A stretch of 64,000 nucleotides of DNA, taken from positions 62,001-126,000 of the forward strand of contig JOEL01000002.1 in assembly GCA_000720995.1 (NCBI GenBank). The letters run 5' to 3'. Made by a program: the position numbers and the translations under genes. Below, one piece after another: positions 54,484 through 64,000 of this stretch. Source of the DNA: Streptomyces celluloflavus (GTDB lineage: Bacteria; Actinomycetota; Actinomycetes; Streptomycetales; Streptomycetaceae). Under the pieces are notes generated by a model, which saw only the letters and a program-made list of their open reading frames with translations, was not told where the DNA came from and searched no databases. The stretch's first letter is position 1. Each line of letters opens with the position of its first letter.

Positions 54484-54653
54484 CGGTCGTCTCCTTCGTC
54501 CTGCGCTCTGGTCGCTCTCGTCTGCCGTGGCCGTACCGTATACGGGTTCGCACCGGTGGGAGTCGCGCCGGTAGGCTCTGGAGCTGCCGAGACGATCCGG
54601 GAGCGGCTTCGCGGACCGGCCGTCACCGACCTCCACGACCTTTAAGGACGAAC

Positions 54654-55367
54654 GTGCTGATTGCCGGGTTCCCCGCCGGGGCCTGGGGGACCAACTGCTA
54701 CGTGGTCGCCCCCGCCGCCGGTGAGGAGTGCGTGATCATCGACCCGGGCCACCAAGCGGCCCAGGGCGTCGAGGACACGCTCAGGAAGCATCGGCTCAAG
54801 CCCGTCGCGGTAGTGCTCACCCACGGGCATATCGACCATGTCGCCTCGGTCGTCCCGGTGTGCGGCGCGCACGGCGTCCCGGCCTGGATACATCCCGAGG
54901 ACCGCTACATGATGAGCGACCCGGAGAAGGCCCTGGGCCGCTCCATCGGCCGCCAGCTCATGGGCGAACTCACGGTGGGGGAGCCGGACGACGTCAGGGA
55001 GCTGACCGACGGCGGTGCGCTGGACCTCGCCGGTATGCGGTTCTCCGTCGCGCACGCACCCGGCCATACCAAGGGGTCGGTGACGTTCAGGATGCCCGAG
55101 CAGGCCGACATTCCGCCGGTCTTCTTCTCGGGCGACCTGCTGTTCGCCGGCTCCATCGGACGTACCGATCTGCCGGGCGGCGACCACGCCGAGATCCTGC
55201 GGTCGCTGGCGCGTGTGTGCCTGCCGCTGGAGGACTCCACCGTCGTGCTGTCCGGCCACGGCCCCCAGACCACCATCGGCCGCGAGCGCGCCACCAACCC
55301 CTTCCTGCGGGACGTGGCCGCCGGCCTCGGAGACGGCTCGACCGCCGCTCCGCGACGAGGAATGTGA
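54654..55367 (+). CDS. Metallo-beta-lactamase-fold hydrolase (glyoxalase II-like)
   Basis: This 237-aa protein has the full metal-binding motif THGHIDH (residues ~60-66), plus [30 protein letters not shown] and [12 protein letters not shown]. These are the HxHxDH, H, D and H ligands of the dinuclear zinc site. It is like hydroxyacylglutathione/thioester hydrolases, but actinobacteria lack glutathione, so a mycothiol- or CoA-linked substrate is possible. GTG 54654 with AAGGAC upstream. It sits upstream of hisS, as in M. tuberculosis Rv2581c. Confidence 0.9.
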   Translation: MLIAGFPAGAWGTNCYVVAPAAGEECVIIDPGHQAAQGVEDTLRKHRLKPVAVVLTHGHIDHVASVVPVCGAHGVPAWIHPEDRYMMSDPEKALGRSIGRQLMGELTVGEPDDVRELTDGGALDLAGMRFSVAHAPGHTKGSVTFRMPEQADIPPVFFSGDLLFAGSIGRTDLPGGDHAEILRSLARVCLPLEDSTVVLSGHGPQTTIGRERATNPFLRDVAAGLGDGSTAAPRRGM

Positions 55368-55377
55368 CGAAGCTTCC

Positions 55378-56640
55378 GTGAGCACCTTCAAGGCCCCCAA
55401 GGGCACGTACGACCTGATTCCGCCGCAGTCCGCGACCTATCTCGCGGTGCGCGAGGCGATCGCCGCGCCGCTGAGGAAGTCCGGGTACGGCTACATCGAG
55501 ACGCCCGGTTTCGAGAACATCGAGCTGTTCGCGCGCGGGGTCGGTGAGTCCACCGACATCGTGACCAAGGAGATGTACGCCTTCGAGACCAAGGGCGGCG
55601 ACCAGCTCGCGCTGCGGCCCGAGGGCACCGCGTCCGTGCTGCGGGCGGCGCTGGAGGCCAACCTCCACAAGGGGGGCAACCTCCCCGTCAAGCTCTGGTA
55701 CTCCGGCTCGTACTACCGCTACGAGCGCCCGCAGAAGGGCCGCTACCGCCACTTCTCGCAGGTCGGCGCCGAGGCGATCGGCGCCGAGGACCCGGCGCTG
55801 GACGCCGAGTTGATCATCCTTGCCGTCGACGCGTACAAGTCCCTCGGACTGAGCAACTTCCGGCTGCTGCTGAACTCGCTGGGCGACGCCGAGTGCCGCC
55901 CCGCGTACCGGGGCGCCCTCCAGGACTTCCTGCGCGGTCTCGACCTCGACGAGGACACCCGGCGCCGGGTCGACATCAACCCGCTGCGGGTGCTGGACGA
56001 CAAGCGCGAGGCCGTCCAGCGGCAGCTCACCGGGGCGCCGGTGCTCCGCGACCACCTGTGCGAGGCGTGCAAGGCGTACCACGAGCAGGTGCGCGAGCTG
56101 CTGACCGCGGCGGGCGTGGCCTTCGAGGACGACGAGAAGCTGGTGCGCGGGCTGGACTACTACACCCGCACCACCTTCGAGTTCGTCCACGACGGCCTCG
56201 GCTCGCAGTCCGCGGTCGGCGGCGGCGGGCGCTACGACGGGCTCTCGGAGATGATCGGCGGCCCCGCGCTGCCGTCCGTCGGCTGGGCGCTGGGCGTGGA
56301 CCGGACGGTGCTGGCGCTGGAGGCCGAGGGCATCACACTGGACACCCCCGCCGCCACCGCGGTGTACGCGGTGCCGCTCGGCGAGGAGGCCCGCCGGGAG
56401 CTCTTCGGCACGGTCACCGAGCTGCGCCGGGCCGGTGTCGCCACCGACTTCGCGTACGGCGGCAAGGGCCTGAAGAACGCCATGAAGTCGGCCAACCGCT
56501 CGGGCGCGCGGCTCGCGATCGTCGCGGGCGAGCGGGACCTGGCGGAGGGCATCGTGCAGCTCAAGGACCTGGTGAGCGGTGAGCAGCGCGCGGTGGCGCG
56601 GGACGCCGTGGTCGAGGAGGTCCGGCGCGCGCTGGGCTGA
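55378..56640 (+). CDS. hisS: Histidyl-tRNA synthetase
   Basis: This 420-aa class IIa synthetase has the opening [15 protein letters not shown] and motif 2 [14 protein letters not shown] with [20 protein letters not shown]. The HisA motif is [13 protein letters not shown], then [14 protein letters not shown] (motif 3 region), and the C-terminal anticodon-binding domain begins about [17 protein letters not shown] 55378 lies ten bases after the preceding stop, so it is cotranscribed with the metallo-hydrolase. Confidence 0.96.
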   Translation: MSTFKAPKGTYDLIPPQSATYLAVREAIAAPLRKSGYGYIETPGFENIELFARGVGESTDIVTKEMYAFETKGGDQLALRPEGTASVLRAALEANLHKGGNLPVKLWYSGSYYRYERPQKGRYRHFSQVGAEAIGAEDPALDAELIILAVDAYKSLGLSNFRLLLNSLGDAECRPAYRGALQDFLRGLDLDEDTRRRVDINPLRVLDDKREAVQRQLTGAPVLRDHLCEACKAYHEQVRELLTAAGVAFEDDEKLVRGLDYYTRTTFEFVHDGLGSQSAVGGGGRYDGLSEMIGGPALPSVGWALGVDRTVLALEAEGITLDTPAATAVYAVPLGEEARRELFGTVTELRRAGVATDFAYGGKGLKNAMKSANRSGARLAIVAGERDLAEGIVQLKDLVSGEQRAVARDAVVEEVRRALG

Positions 56641-56676
56641 GGCCCGTCGCCCGCCGCGCGGGCGGACGCATGAGTG

Positions 56677-56709
56677 GGGCCCGGACGGCGGGATGAACCG
56701 TCCGGGCCC
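56677..56709 (+). terminator. Terminator after hisS
   Basis: GGGCCCGGACGG and CCGTCCGGGCCC (56677-56688 with 56698-56709) form a 12-bp perfect stem. Confidence 0.8.
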
Positions 56710-57031
56710 TTCGCCGTGCCGGGTGCGCGATACCGGACGCGGGGGCCGGGCATGGCGGCCGGGCACGGGGGGCGTCGTCAATGCGGTGTCCGCTCACTCA
56801 CTCCGCGGGATGATTCCGTCGCCGCCCCGGCGGTGGCGGGGCGGTCCGCCAGGGGCCGGGTGTCCGGCCGGGGCGCCGCTCGGCGGGGTGCGCGGCGGCC
56901 CCGGGTGGGTCGTCTTTATGTCCATCGAACGCTGATCTGTCACGGAGTTGGGGCAGAATGAACGGCGCGGCCGCTCTCCCGCGGCCGGTGGTTTTCGGCC
57001 TCATTCCCCAAGGGATCGACGGAACGGCGAT
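56710..57031. other. Intergenic region between hisS terminator and VKOR gene
   Basis: This 322-bp gap is very GC-rich in its first half and less so at 56915-57030 (gtctttatgtccatcgaacg), where the VKOR promoter probably lies. An in-frame ATG at 56948 would extend the VKOR gene by 28 unconserved residues. No separate gene is seen. Confidence 0.4.
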
Positions 57032-57673
57032 ATGACGACGACAGCGCTTGACGACGTGTCCACCGACGACGACCGCGCGAGCGGCGCGGGGACCAGCGGT
57101 TCGGGTCGCGGGCTCGCCTGGCTCCTGGTGATCACCGGTGCGCTGGGCGCCCTGGCGTCCTGGATCATCACCTTGGACAAGATCGAGCTGCTGAAGGACC
57201 CGAACTTCAAGCCGGCTTGCAGCCTCAACCCGATCATCTCCTGCGGCAGCGTCATGCAGAGCTGGCAGGCGGAGGTCTTCGGCTTCCCGAATCCGGTCGC
57301 CGGCCTGATCACCTTCGGCGCGGTCATCGCGATCGGCATGGGCCTGCTGGCGGGCGCCCGCTACCGCGGCTGGTTCTGGATCGGCCTGAACCTCGGCACC
57401 CTGGGGGGCACGGTCTTCTGCATGTGGCTGATGTCCCAGTCGCTGTACAGCATCAACGCGCTCTGCCTGTGGTGCACGCTGACCTGGTGCATCACGATCC
57501 TGATGTTCTGGTACACCACCGTGCACAACATCAAGCACGGCATCATCCCGGTGCCCGCGGGGCTGCGGCGGACCGTGCTGGAATTCCACTGGGTCGTGCC
57601 GGTGCTGTGGTACGGCGTGATGCTGCTGCTCATCCTCACCAAGTGGTGGTCGTACTGGAGCTCCCTGATCTGA
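57032..57673 (+). CDS. Vitamin K epoxide reductase (VKOR) family membrane protein
   Basis: This 213-aa membrane oxidoreductase takes the place of DsbB in many actinobacteria, reoxidising DsbA-like partners through quinones. The four-helix bundle carries the loop cysteines in ACSLNPIISCGSVMQSW and the active-site CLWC in NALCLWCTLTWCI. Other helices are LAWLLVITGALGALASWI and FWIGLNLGTLGGTVFCMWL. ATG 57032 (MTTTALDDVS) is used. Its partner is not adjacent. The DsbA-like protein at 19324 lacks a signal peptide, so it is not an obvious partner. Confidence 0.92.
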   Translation: MTTTALDDVSTDDDRASGAGTSGSGRGLAWLLVITGALGALASWIITLDKIELLKDPNFKPACSLNPIISCGSVMQSWQAEVFGFPNPVAGLITFGAVIAIGMGLLAGARYRGWFWIGLNLGTLGGTVFCMWLMSQSLYSINALCLWCTLTWCITILMFWYTTVHNIKHGIIPVPAGLRRTVLEFHWVVPVLWYGVMLLLILTKWWSYWSSLI

Positions 57674-57733
57674 CCGGTCCCCGGGGCGTTCACCACGGCC
57701 CCGGCGGGGCTGTCAGTGGCGTGACATAGGCTC

Positions 57734-59098
57734 GTGGACGTGGAGCCCGACCTGTTCACCGCCGCTGCCGAAGACCGTCAGGAGAAGGACCCCGCGGGGT
57801 CCCCGCTCGCCGTACGGATGCGTCCGCGCACCCTCGACGAGGTCGTGGGGCAGCGCCATCTGCTCAAGCCCGGCTCGCCGCTGCGCCGCCTCGTCGGCGA
57901 GGGGAGCGGCGGTCCCGCCGGGCCCTCGTCGGTCTTCCTGTGGGGGCCGCCCGGCATCGGCAAGACGACCCTCGCCCATGTCGTCAGCCAGGCGACGAAC
58001 AAGCGCTTCGTGGAGCTCTCCGCGATCACGGCGGGCGTCAAGGAGGTCCGGGCGGTCATCGACGGCGCCCGGCGCGCCTCGGGCGGCTACGGCAAGGAAA
58101 CGGTCCTCTTCCTCGACGAGATCCACCGCTTCAGCAAGGCCCAGCAGGATTCCCTGCTGCCCGCCGTCGAGAACCGCTGGGTCACCCTGATCGCGGCGAC
58201 GACCGAGAACCCGTACTTCTCGGTGATCTCCCCGCTGCTGTCCCGCTCGCTGCTGCTGACCCTCGAACCGCTCACCGACGACGATCTGCGCGGGCTGCTG
58301 CACCGCGCGCTGACCGATGCGCGCGGTCTGGCGGGCGCGGTCACCCTCCCCGAGGACACCGAGGCGCATCTGCTGCGGATCGCCGGCGGTGACGCCCGGC
58401 GCGCGCTGACCGCGCTGGAGGCCGGGGCCGGCTCCGCGCTGGCCAAGAAGGAGAAGGAGATCACCCTCCAGACCCTGGAGGACTCCGTCGACCGCGCGGC
58501 GGTGAAGTACGACCGCGACGGCGACCAGCACTACGACGTGGCCAGCGCCCTCATCAAGTCCATCCGCGGCTCCGACGTCGATGCCGCGCTGCACTACCTG
58601 GCCCGCATGATCGAGGCGGGGGAGGACCCGCGGTTCATTGCCCGGCGGCTGATGATCTCGGCGAGCGAGGACATCGGTCTGGCCGATCCGTCGGCCTTGC
58701 AGACCGCGGTCGCCGCGGCCCAGGCGGTGGCGATGATCGGGTTCCCCGAGGCCCGGATCATCCTGAGCCAGGCCACCATCGCGCTCGCCCTGGCGCCGAA
58801 GTCGAACGCCGCCTACCTGGCCATCGACGCCGCGCTGGCGGACATCCGGGCCGGTCAGGCCGGCGCGGTCCCGGCCCATCTGCGCGACAGCCACTACAAG
58901 GGGGCGCAGAAGCTCGGCCACGGCCAGGGCTATCAGTACCCGCACGATCTGCCGGGCGGTATCGCGGCCCAGCAGTACGCACCGGACGAGGTGCACGGCA
59001 AGCGGTACTACACCCCCACCCGGCACGGCGCCGAGGCGCGCTATGCCGATGTCGCCGACCGGGTCCGCGCCAGGCTGCGCGGCGAGAGCGGCGACTGA
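57734..59098 (+). CDS. rarA: Replication-associated recombination ATPase RarA (MgsA)
   Basis: This 454-aa AAA+ protein is similar to clamp-loader subunits and acts at stalled replication forks. [17 protein letters not shown] is the family start. Walker A is [12 protein letters not shown], Walker [11 protein letters not shown], sensor [18 protein letters not shown]. The C-terminal tetramerisation domain has [20 protein letters not shown] and [23 protein letters not shown] 57734 or GTG 57740 may be the start. It is convergent with the DUF2470 gene. Confidence 0.94.
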   Translation: MDVEPDLFTAAAEDRQEKDPAGSPLAVRMRPRTLDEVVGQRHLLKPGSPLRRLVGEGSGGPAGPSSVFLWGPPGIGKTTLAHVVSQATNKRFVELSAITAGVKEVRAVIDGARRASGGYGKETVLFLDEIHRFSKAQQDSLLPAVENRWVTLIAATTENPYFSVISPLLSRSLLLTLEPLTDDDLRGLLHRALTDARGLAGAVTLPEDTEAHLLRIAGGDARRALTALEAGAGSALAKKEKEITLQTLEDSVDRAAVKYDRDGDQHYDVASALIKSIRGSDVDAALHYLARMIEAGEDPRFIARRLMISASEDIGLADPSALQTAVAAAQAVAMIGFPEARIILSQATIALALAPKSNAAYLAIDAALADIRAGQAGAVPAHLRDSHYKGAQKLGHGQGYQYPHDLPGGIAAQQYAPDEVHGKRYYTPTRHGAEARYADVADRVRARLRGESGD

Positions 59099-59104
59099 CG
59101 GAGC

Positions 59105-59137
59105 CGTCGCACCGCGCGGCGCGGGCCCGGTGCGACG
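59105..59137. terminator. Terminator after rarA
   Basis: CGTCGCACCG and CGGTGCGACG (59105-59114 with 59128-59137) form a 10-bp stem just after the rarA stop, before the convergent DUF2470 gene. Confidence 0.7.
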
Positions 59138-59215
59138 CGGGACCGGCACAGCGGCCGACCGCACGGGCCCGATAGGTCACCTTGTGGCGTCACCGGGCCG
59201 GCCGTCGCCGCCCGG

Positions 59216-60097
59216 TCACTGCGCCGCGGCCTCGAAGAGCACATGCATCGCGCGCCGCAGCTCGGCCACGTCCCGCACCGGCTCGGGGAAGTCGAACCGC
59301 GCGTCGAACGAGCGGCGCTCGGCGTCCGTGAAGCGCACCCGCAGCCCGAAGCGGTCCAGGCCCACCGGTACGGCCCGGTCGCGCAGCCCGCAGTGCGCCG
59401 TGCGGTCGCCCAGCAGCGCGCACAGCCCGCGTACCTGGTCGCCGTGGGCCGCGTGCAGATGCTGCAAGAGCTCCGCCTCGTGGGCCTGGAGCGGATCGGG
59501 GGTGGCGGCGGCGAACTCGTCGGGCTCGACGGGCTCCGCGCCCCACAGATCGTCCACCGCGCACTCGCCGACCTCCAGGCGCAGCATCGTCCAGGCGGCG
59601 TGCCCGTACTCGCCCGGCACGTGCTCCGGCTGGAGTGCCTCCCCGATGCCGAGCAGCTCGCCGACGGGGTGCCGCTCCGCGAGCAGCAGCGCGGCCTCGG
59701 CGCGCTGATCACCGCGTACGGTGGCCAGCCAGCCGGCCACCCAGGCCCGTCCGCGGATGCGGTGCGGCACCGAAACGGGTGCGACATCCGTGATCTCCAT
59801 CACGGCGGTGAGGTCGTCGTCCGGCGCGTGCGCGGCCGCCCGCGCCGCCGCGGAGTCGCCGGGGACCAGCAACAGCACGTCCCCGTCGGGTGTCACCGTC
59901 CGGCAGACGGGTGCCGAGAGCCCGGTCTCGTCCAGCTCCTCGACGCCGGGAATGCTCAGCGACGCCATACCATTGGACTCTACGAGGGTGCGTACACGCT
60001 CGGCAGCCGAGGGCCGCTGGGCGTCTTCCACGGGACGCGGCTGACCCGCCTCGGTGCTCTGACCAGCACTGGGCAGGGGGATCCCAGGTCGAAACAT
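59216..60097 (-). CDS. DUF2470/HugZ-like protein, probably iron-regulated
   Basis: This 293-aa protein starts at ATG 60097 with GGAGGAG upstream. After a short unconserved head come AERVRTLVESNGMASLSIPG and RGRAWVAGWLATVRGDQRAE. The C-terminal DUF2470-type region follows (ELLQHLHAAHGDQVRGLCAL to RSFDARFDFPEPVRDVAELR). DUF2470 is the C-terminal domain of HugZ-like haem-utilisation proteins. This one may bind haem (His in LHAAHGDQV), but that is inference. A 19-bp iron-box-like palindrome lies 14 bp upstream of its ATG, fitting iron-controlled expression. Confidence 0.82.
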   Translation of the reverse strand: MFRPGIPLPSAGQSTEAGQPRPVEDAQRPSAAERVRTLVESNGMASLSIPGVEELDETGLSAPVCRTVTPDGDVLLLVPGDSAAARAAAHAPDDDLTAVMEITDVAPVSVPHRIRGRAWVAGWLATVRGDQRAEAALLLAERHPVGELLGIGEALQPEHVPGEYGHAAWTMLRLEVGECAVDDLWGAEPVEPDEFAAATPDPLQAHEAELLQHLHAAHGDQVRGLCALLGDRTAHCGLRDRAVPVGLDRFGLRVRFTDAERRSFDARFDFPEPVRDVAELRRAMHVLFEAAAQ

Positions 60098-60111
60098 GCG
60101 TTCTCCTCCGC

Positions 60112-60130
60112 TAAGGTAAGCCTCACCTAA
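60112..60130. promoter_or_regulatory. Iron box (IdeR/DmdR-type operator) between DUF2470 gene and rpsD
   Basis: TAAGGTAAGCCTCACCTAA matches the DmdR/IdeR consensus TTAGGTTAGGCTAACCTAA at 15 of 19 positions, counted by eye. It lies 14 bp upstream of the DUF2470 ATG and 22 bp upstream of the rpsD GTG, so it could control the former and perhaps affect the latter's 5' end. Confidence 0.65.
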
Positions 60131-60152
60131 CTTACACGGAGGTCCGTTCCAC

Positions 60153-60764
60153 GTGAACCAGTCGCGTCCCAAGGTCAAGAAGTCGCGCGCACTCGGCATC
60201 GCCCTGACGCCGAAGGCCGTCAAGTACTTCGAGGCCCGTCCCTACCCGCCCGGCGAGCACGGCCGTGGCCGCAAGCAGAACAGTGACTACAAGGTCCGGC
60301 TGCTCGAAAAGCAGCGTCTGCGCGCGCAGTACGACATCAGCGAGCGGCAGATGGCCCGTGCCTACGACCGCGCTCGGAAGGTCGAAGGCAAGACGGGCGA
60401 AGCCCTGATCATCGAGCTTGAGCGCCGTCTGGACGCGCTCGTCCTGCGGTCGGGCATCGCCCGCACGATCTACCAGGCCCGTCAGATGGTCGTGCACGGC
60501 CACATCGCGGTCAACGACCGCAAGGTCGACAAGCCGTCCTTCCGCGTCCGCCCCGGCGACGTCGTGATGGTCCGCGAGCGCAGCCGCGAGAAGCACCCGT
60601 TCCAGGTCGCCCGCGAGGGTGGCTACGACACGGACGGCGAGACCCCGCGCTACCTGGAGGTCAACCTCCCGGCGCTGGCGTTCCGTCTCGACCGGGACCC
60701 GAACCGCAAGGAAATCCCGGTGATCTGCGACGAGCAGCTCGTCGTCGAGTACTACGCCCGCTGA
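60153..60764 (+). CDS. rpsD: 30S ribosomal protein S4
   Basis: This 203-aa 16S rRNA-binding primary assembly protein has the S4 RNA-binding domain [20 protein letters not shown] then [20 protein letters not shown] near residues 90-130. The N-terminal zinc-finger cysteines of the C+ form are absent, so it is the zinc-independent C- type known in Streptomyces. GGAGG lies about ten bases before GTG 60153. It stands outside the large ribosomal operons, next to an iron box. Confidence 0.96.
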   Translation: MNQSRPKVKKSRALGIALTPKAVKYFEARPYPPGEHGRGRKQNSDYKVRLLEKQRLRAQYDISERQMARAYDRARKVEGKTGEALIIELERRLDALVLRSGIARTIYQARQMVVHGHIAVNDRKVDKPSFRVRPGDVVMVRERSREKHPFQVAREGGYDTDGETPRYLEVNLPALAFRLDRDPNRKEIPVICDEQLVVEYYAR

Positions 60765-60798
60765 TCCAGGCGTCACCGCTCCGCCGTACGGCACTCGG

Positions 60799-60840
60799 CC
60801 CGCCGTCTTCCCACCGCGCTCGCGGCGGGGAGACGGCGGG
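60799..60840 (+). terminator. Terminator after rpsD
   Basis: CCCGCCGTCT (60799-60808) pairs with AGACGGCGGG (60831-60840), and further pairing is possible inside the loop. Confidence 0.75.
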
Positions 60841-61198
60841 TTCGTGCGTACCCGGCGCCGCATCGACGGCCCGTACGGTCGCCGGCGTCCCGTGGCGCGG
60901 CCCGGCTCCGGCCGCCGCCCGCGCCTGCGGGCCGGGCGGGGTGTCAACTCGGCCAATTTTTCCGAGAGTTCACCGGACGCGGAGCCGCTCCCGGGCGGCC
61001 GTACCCGGTGCCGGCGGTGACCGGGGCGCCGGCGGCTGACCACCCCCGCGCCGCGGCGCCGCCCCGCCCGCCCCGCCCGGCTCCACCCGCCGCACGGGGA
61101 ACTGGGGTACGGGCGGACAGTCGCGGCGCGATAAGGTCGAGGTCGCCGTTCGAGCAGGACGAGATCAGAGCAAAAACCAGTCGGAGAGTGGTGCCAAC
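60841..61198. other. Intergenic region between rpsD and the DUF948 gene
   Basis: This 358-bp gap holds no convincing gene. An A/T-rich patch near 60941-60972 (cggccaatttttccgagagtt) with an imperfect inverted repeat AACTCGG/CCGAGagTT stands out. The 3' part (61135-61195) probably carries the DUF948-alaS operon promoter. Confidence 0.35.
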
Positions 61199-61633
61199 GT
61201 GTCCGGTGGAGAGGTGGCCGGGATTCTCGTGGCCGTCTTCTGGGCGATCCTCGTGTCGTTCCTCGCCCTCGTGCTGGTGAGGCTCGCACAGACGCTCAAG
61301 GCGACCACCAAGATGGTGGCCGAAGTGTCCGACCAGGCCGTTCCGCTCCTCGCCGACGCGTCCGCGACCGTCCGCTCCGCGCACACCCAGCTGGCCCGTG
61401 TCGACGCCATCGCCGCCGATGTCCAAGAGGTCACCGCCAACGCCTCCGCGCTCTCCTCGACGGTGTCCTCCGCCTTCGGCGGACCCCTGGTCAAGGTGGC
61501 GGCGTTCGGCTACGGCGTGCGCCGCGCGATCGGCAAGAAGGGCGAACCCGAGCCGAAGCGCACCGTCGTCGTCGGCCGCACCCTGCCCGGCGCCCGCCGT
61601 GGCGGGCGCCGAACCCGTCGCTCCAAGGACTGA
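61199..61633 (+). CDS. DUF948 membrane protein
   Basis: This 144-aa protein has one N-terminal span (AGILVAVFWAILVSFLALVL). A long amphipathic helical region follows: RLAQTLKATTKMVAEVSDQA, LADASATVRSAHTQLARVDA and IAADVQEVTANASALSSTV. This is typical of DUF948 proteins, and the C-terminus is basic. The function is unknown. It is nine bases upstream of the DUF6167 gene and in an operon with alaS, an order widely conserved in actinobacteria. Confidence 0.88.
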   Translation: MSGGEVAGILVAVFWAILVSFLALVLVRLAQTLKATTKMVAEVSDQAVPLLADASATVRSAHTQLARVDAIAADVQEVTANASALSSTVSSAFGGPLVKVAAFGYGVRRAIGKKGEPEPKRTVVVGRTLPGARRGGRRTRRSKD

Positions 61634-61641
61634 TCACCGCG

Positions 61642-61989
61642 ATGTTCCGCCGCGCATTCTGGTTCACCACCGGCGCAGCCGCCGGTGTGTGGGCCACCAC
61701 CAAGGTCCACCGCAAGCTGCGCCGGCTCCAGCCCGACAGCCTCGCCGCGCAGGCCGCGGAGAAGGCCGTCGAAACCGGCCACCGGCTGCGCCAGTTTGCA
61801 GTGGACGTACGCACGGGAATGGCGGACCGTGAAGAACAGCTGCACGAGGCACTCGGTCTCACCGAGACGACCGAGGTGCGCGAGCTGCCCGGACCGCGCC
61901 GCCACGCGGTGCTCGAATCGCCGTACCGAATCACGAGAACAACCGGACCGACCGGGCTGACCGGACCGACTGGAAATGAGGACCACTGA
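61642..61989 (+). CDS. DUF6167 small protein
   Basis: This 115-aa protein opens [20 protein letters not shown], a short hydrophobic N-terminal segment, then a helical part ([32 protein letters not shown]). A Thr/Gly/Pro-rich end with a three-fold [10 protein letters not shown]-like repeat follows. The function is unknown. Its stop overlaps the alaS ATG by one base (TGATG), so it is translationally linked to alaS. Confidence 0.85.
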   Translation: MFRRAFWFTTGAAAGVWATTKVHRKLRRLQPDSLAAQAAEKAVETGHRLRQFAVDVRTGMADREEQLHEALGLTETTEVRELPGPRRHAVLESPYRITRTTGPTGLTGPTGNEDH

Positions 61990-64000
61990 TGGAGTCGGCT
62001 GAAATCCGCCGCCGCTGGCTGCGCTTCTTCGAGGAGCGCGGGCACACCGTCGTGCCGTCGGCGTCACTCATCGCGGACGACCCGACGCTGCTGCTGGTCC
62101 CCGCGGGCATGGTGCCCTTCAAGCCGTACTTCCTCGGCGAGGTCAAGCCCCCCTTCGCGACCGCCACCAGCGTGCAGAAGTGCGTGCGTACGCCGGACAT
62201 CGAAGAGGTCGGCAAGACCACCCGGCACGGCACGTTCTTCCAGATGTGCGGCAACTTCTCCTTCGGCGACTACTTCAAGGAAGGCGCCATCAAGTACGCC
62301 TGGGAGCTGCTCACCAGCTCGCAGGCCGACGGCGGCTTCGGCCTCGACCCGGAGAAGCTCTGGATCACGGTCTACCTCGACGACGACGAGGCCGAGCGGA
62401 TCTGGCGCGAGGTCGTCGGCGTACCGGCCGAGCGGATCCAGCGGCTGGGCAAGAAGGAGAACTACTGGTCCATGGGCGTCCCGGGCCCCTGCGGCCCGTG
62501 CTCCGAGATCAACTACGACCGCGGCCCGTCCTTCGGCGTCGAGGGCGGCCCGGCCGTCAACGACGAGCGGTATGTGGAGATCTGGAACCTGGTCTTCATG
62601 CAGTACGAGCGCGGGGCGGGCACCGGCAAGGAGGACTTCGAGATCCTCGGCGACCTGCCCAGCCAGAACATCGACACCGGCCTCGGACTCGAACGCCTGG
62701 CGATGATCCTCCAGGACGTCCGCAACATGTACGAGACGGACACCCTGCGCGTCGTCATCGACAAGGCCACCGAGCTGACCGGCGTGCGCTACGGCGCCGC
62801 CGACGGCTCCGACGTCTCGCTGCGGGTCGTCGCCGACCACATGCGCACCGCCACGATGCTCATCGGCGACGGCGTCACCCCCGGCAACGAGGGCCGCGGC
62901 TACGTCCTGCGCCGCATCATGCGCCGCGCCATCCGCAACATGCGGCTGCTCGGCGCGGGCGGTCTGGTCGTCGGCGAGCTGCTGGACGTCGTCATCAGGA
63001 CGATGGGCCAGCAGTACCCGGAGCTGCTGGAGGACCGCCGGCGGATCGAGACGGTCGCCCTCGCCGAGGAGGCCGCCTTCGTCAAGACGCTGAAGGCCGG
63101 CACCAACATCCTGGACACCGCCGTCACCGAGACCAAGGCGTCCGGCGGCGCGGTCCTGGCCGGCGACAAGGCGTTCCTGCTCCACGACACCTGGGGCTTC
63201 CCGATCGACCTCACCCTCGAAATGGCCGCGGAACAGGGCCTCTCGGTGGACGAGGACGGCTTCCGCCGCCTGATGAAGGAGCAGCGGGAGCGCGCCAAGG
63301 CCGACGCCCAGGCCAAGAAGCACGGGCACGCCGACCTGTCCGCCTACCGCGCGGTCGCCGACACGGCGGGCGCCACGGAGTTCACCGGATACAGCAGCAC
63401 CGAAGGCGAATCCAGCATCGTCGGCCTGCTGGTCAACGGCGCCCCGGCCCCCGCCGCCCACGAGGGCGACGAGGTCGAGGTCGTCCTGGACCGCACCCCC
63501 TTCTACGCCGAGGGCGGCGGTCAGCTCGCCGACACCGGCCGGATCAGGCTGGACTCCGGCGCCGTCGTCGAGATCCGCGACGTCCAGCAGCCGGTGCCCG
63601 GCGTCACGGTGCACAAGGGCGTCGTCCAGGTCGGTGAGGTCGTGCTCGGCTCCGCCGCGTACGCCGCCATCGACGTGACCCGCCGGCGCGCCATCGCCCG
63701 CGCGCACAGCGCCACCCACCTCACCCACCAGGCGCTGCGCGACGCGCTCGGCCCGACCGCCGCCCAGGCCGGTTCGGAGAACTCCCCGGGCCGCTTCCGC
63801 TTCGACTTCGGCTCGCCCGCCGCGGTGCCCGGCGCGGTCCTCACGGACGTCGAGCAGAAGATCAACGAGGTGCTCTCCCGCGAGCTCGACGTCCGTGCCG
63901 AGGTCATGAGCATGGAGGACGCCAAGAAGCAGGGCGCCATCGCCGAGTTCGGCGAGAAGTACGGCGACCGGGTGCGGGTCGTCACCATCGGCGACTTCTC
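61989..64000 (+). CDS. alaS: Alanyl-tRNA synthetase, 3' part beyond window
   Basis: About 670 residues are visible, in frame to the window end. The catalytic domain ([54 protein letters not shown]) is followed by the helical tRNA-recognition part. The editing domain is present: [15 protein letters not shown] and [16 protein letters not shown], the HxxxH zinc motif. It is truncated by the window edge before the end of the editing domain and the C-Ala domain. ATG 61989 overlaps the preceding stop. Confidence 0.96.
   Translation, partial: MESAEIRRRWLRFFEERGHTVVPSASLIADDPTLLLVPAGMVPFKPYFLGEVKPPFATATSVQKCVRTPDIEEVGKTTRHGTFFQMCGNFSFGDYFKEGAIKYAWELLTSSQADGGFGLDPEKLWITVYLDDDEAERIWREVVGVPAERIQRLGKKENYWSMGVPGPCGPCSEINYDRGPSFGVEGGPAVNDERYVEIWNLVFMQYERGAGTGKEDFEILGDLPSQNIDTGLGLERLAMILQDVRNMYETDTLRVVIDKATELTGVRYGAADGSDVSLRVVADHMRTATMLIGDGVTPGNEGRGYVLRRIMRRAIRNMRLLGAGGLVVGELLDVVIRTMGQQYPELLEDRRRIETVALAEEAAFVKTLKAGTNILDTAVTETKASGGAVLAGDKAFLLHDTWGFPIDLTLEMAAEQGLSVDEDGFRRLMKEQRERAKADAQAKKHGHADLSAYRAVADTAGATEFTGYSSTEGESSIVGLLVNGAPAPAAHEGDEVEVVLDRTPFYAEGGGQLADTGRIRLDSGAVVEIRDVQQPVPGVTVHKGVVQVGEVVLGSAAYAAIDVTRRRAIARAHSATHLTHQALRDALGPTAAQAGSENSPGRFRFDFGSPAAVPGAVLTDVEQKINEVLSRELDVRAEVMSMEDAKKQGAIAEFGEKYGDRVRVVTIGDF

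Overview
The window is a core segment of a high-GC actinobacterial chromosome, almost certainly Streptomyces. The base composition and frequent GTG starts fit. So do an ssgB sporulation gene, a relA region of streptomycete type, and a gene order that runs (from memory) parallel to the thrS-to-alaS region of Streptomyces coelicolor and partly to Rv2555c-Rv2614c of Mycobacterium tuberculosis. No IS element, CRISPR array, prophage or biosynthetic gene cluster was seen.

Layout. Positions 1-4200 hold two small membrane-protein genes on the minus strand and a methionine ABC importer operon, metN-metI-metQ, preceded by an unannotated 28-codon leader ORF ending in Cys/Met codons. Positions 4400-12480 hold a cobalamin block: an acetyltransferase, cobL, two tiny coupled ORFs, a giant bluB-cobT fusion and cobA/cysG. 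Positions 12500-15560 hold a SpoU methyltransferase, a Ser/Thr kinase and a 69-aa membrane protein. Positions 15829-16296 hold five tRNAs on the minus strand (Gly-GCC, Cys-GCA and three Val-GAC).

Positions 16470-24080 contain pabB-pabC, an acetyltransferase, a DsbA-like oxidoreductase, small membrane proteins, a CGNR regulator and ssgB. They also contain two tRNA-Val(CAC) genes flanking a decayed SRPBCC gene, and an exonuclease. Positions 24350-26100 carry a DUF4365 protein and an unrecognised partner. Positions 26190-39150 contain thrS, a HIT protein, a deacetylase/beta-propeller lipoprotein pair, a membrane protein, an EF-G-like GTPase and the phosphatidylinositol mannoside operon pgsA-patA-pimA.

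Positions 39300-52100 form a dense housekeeping run: a LemA-like gene, pdxST, yebC, ruvCAB, yajC-secDF, apt and relA. Positions 52185-64000 contain a DUF349 protein, a peptidyl-prolyl isomerase, a metallo-hydrolase, hisS, a VKOR protein and rarA. They end with a DUF2470 gene divergent from rpsD with an iron-box-like palindrome between them, DUF948 and DUF6167 genes, and the 5' two thirds of alaS.

Genes are tightly packed, with many 4-bp ATGA/GTGA stop-start overlaps (metN/metI, pabB/pabC, pgsA/patA/pimA, ruvC/ruvA, secF/apt), and most transcription units end in long GC-rich hairpins without a T-run. The least explained features are the metN leader/hairpin, the mini-ORFs before bluB-cobT, the ~900-residue disordered extension of that fusion, the DUF4365 pair, the deacetylase/propeller module and the iron box beside rpsD.
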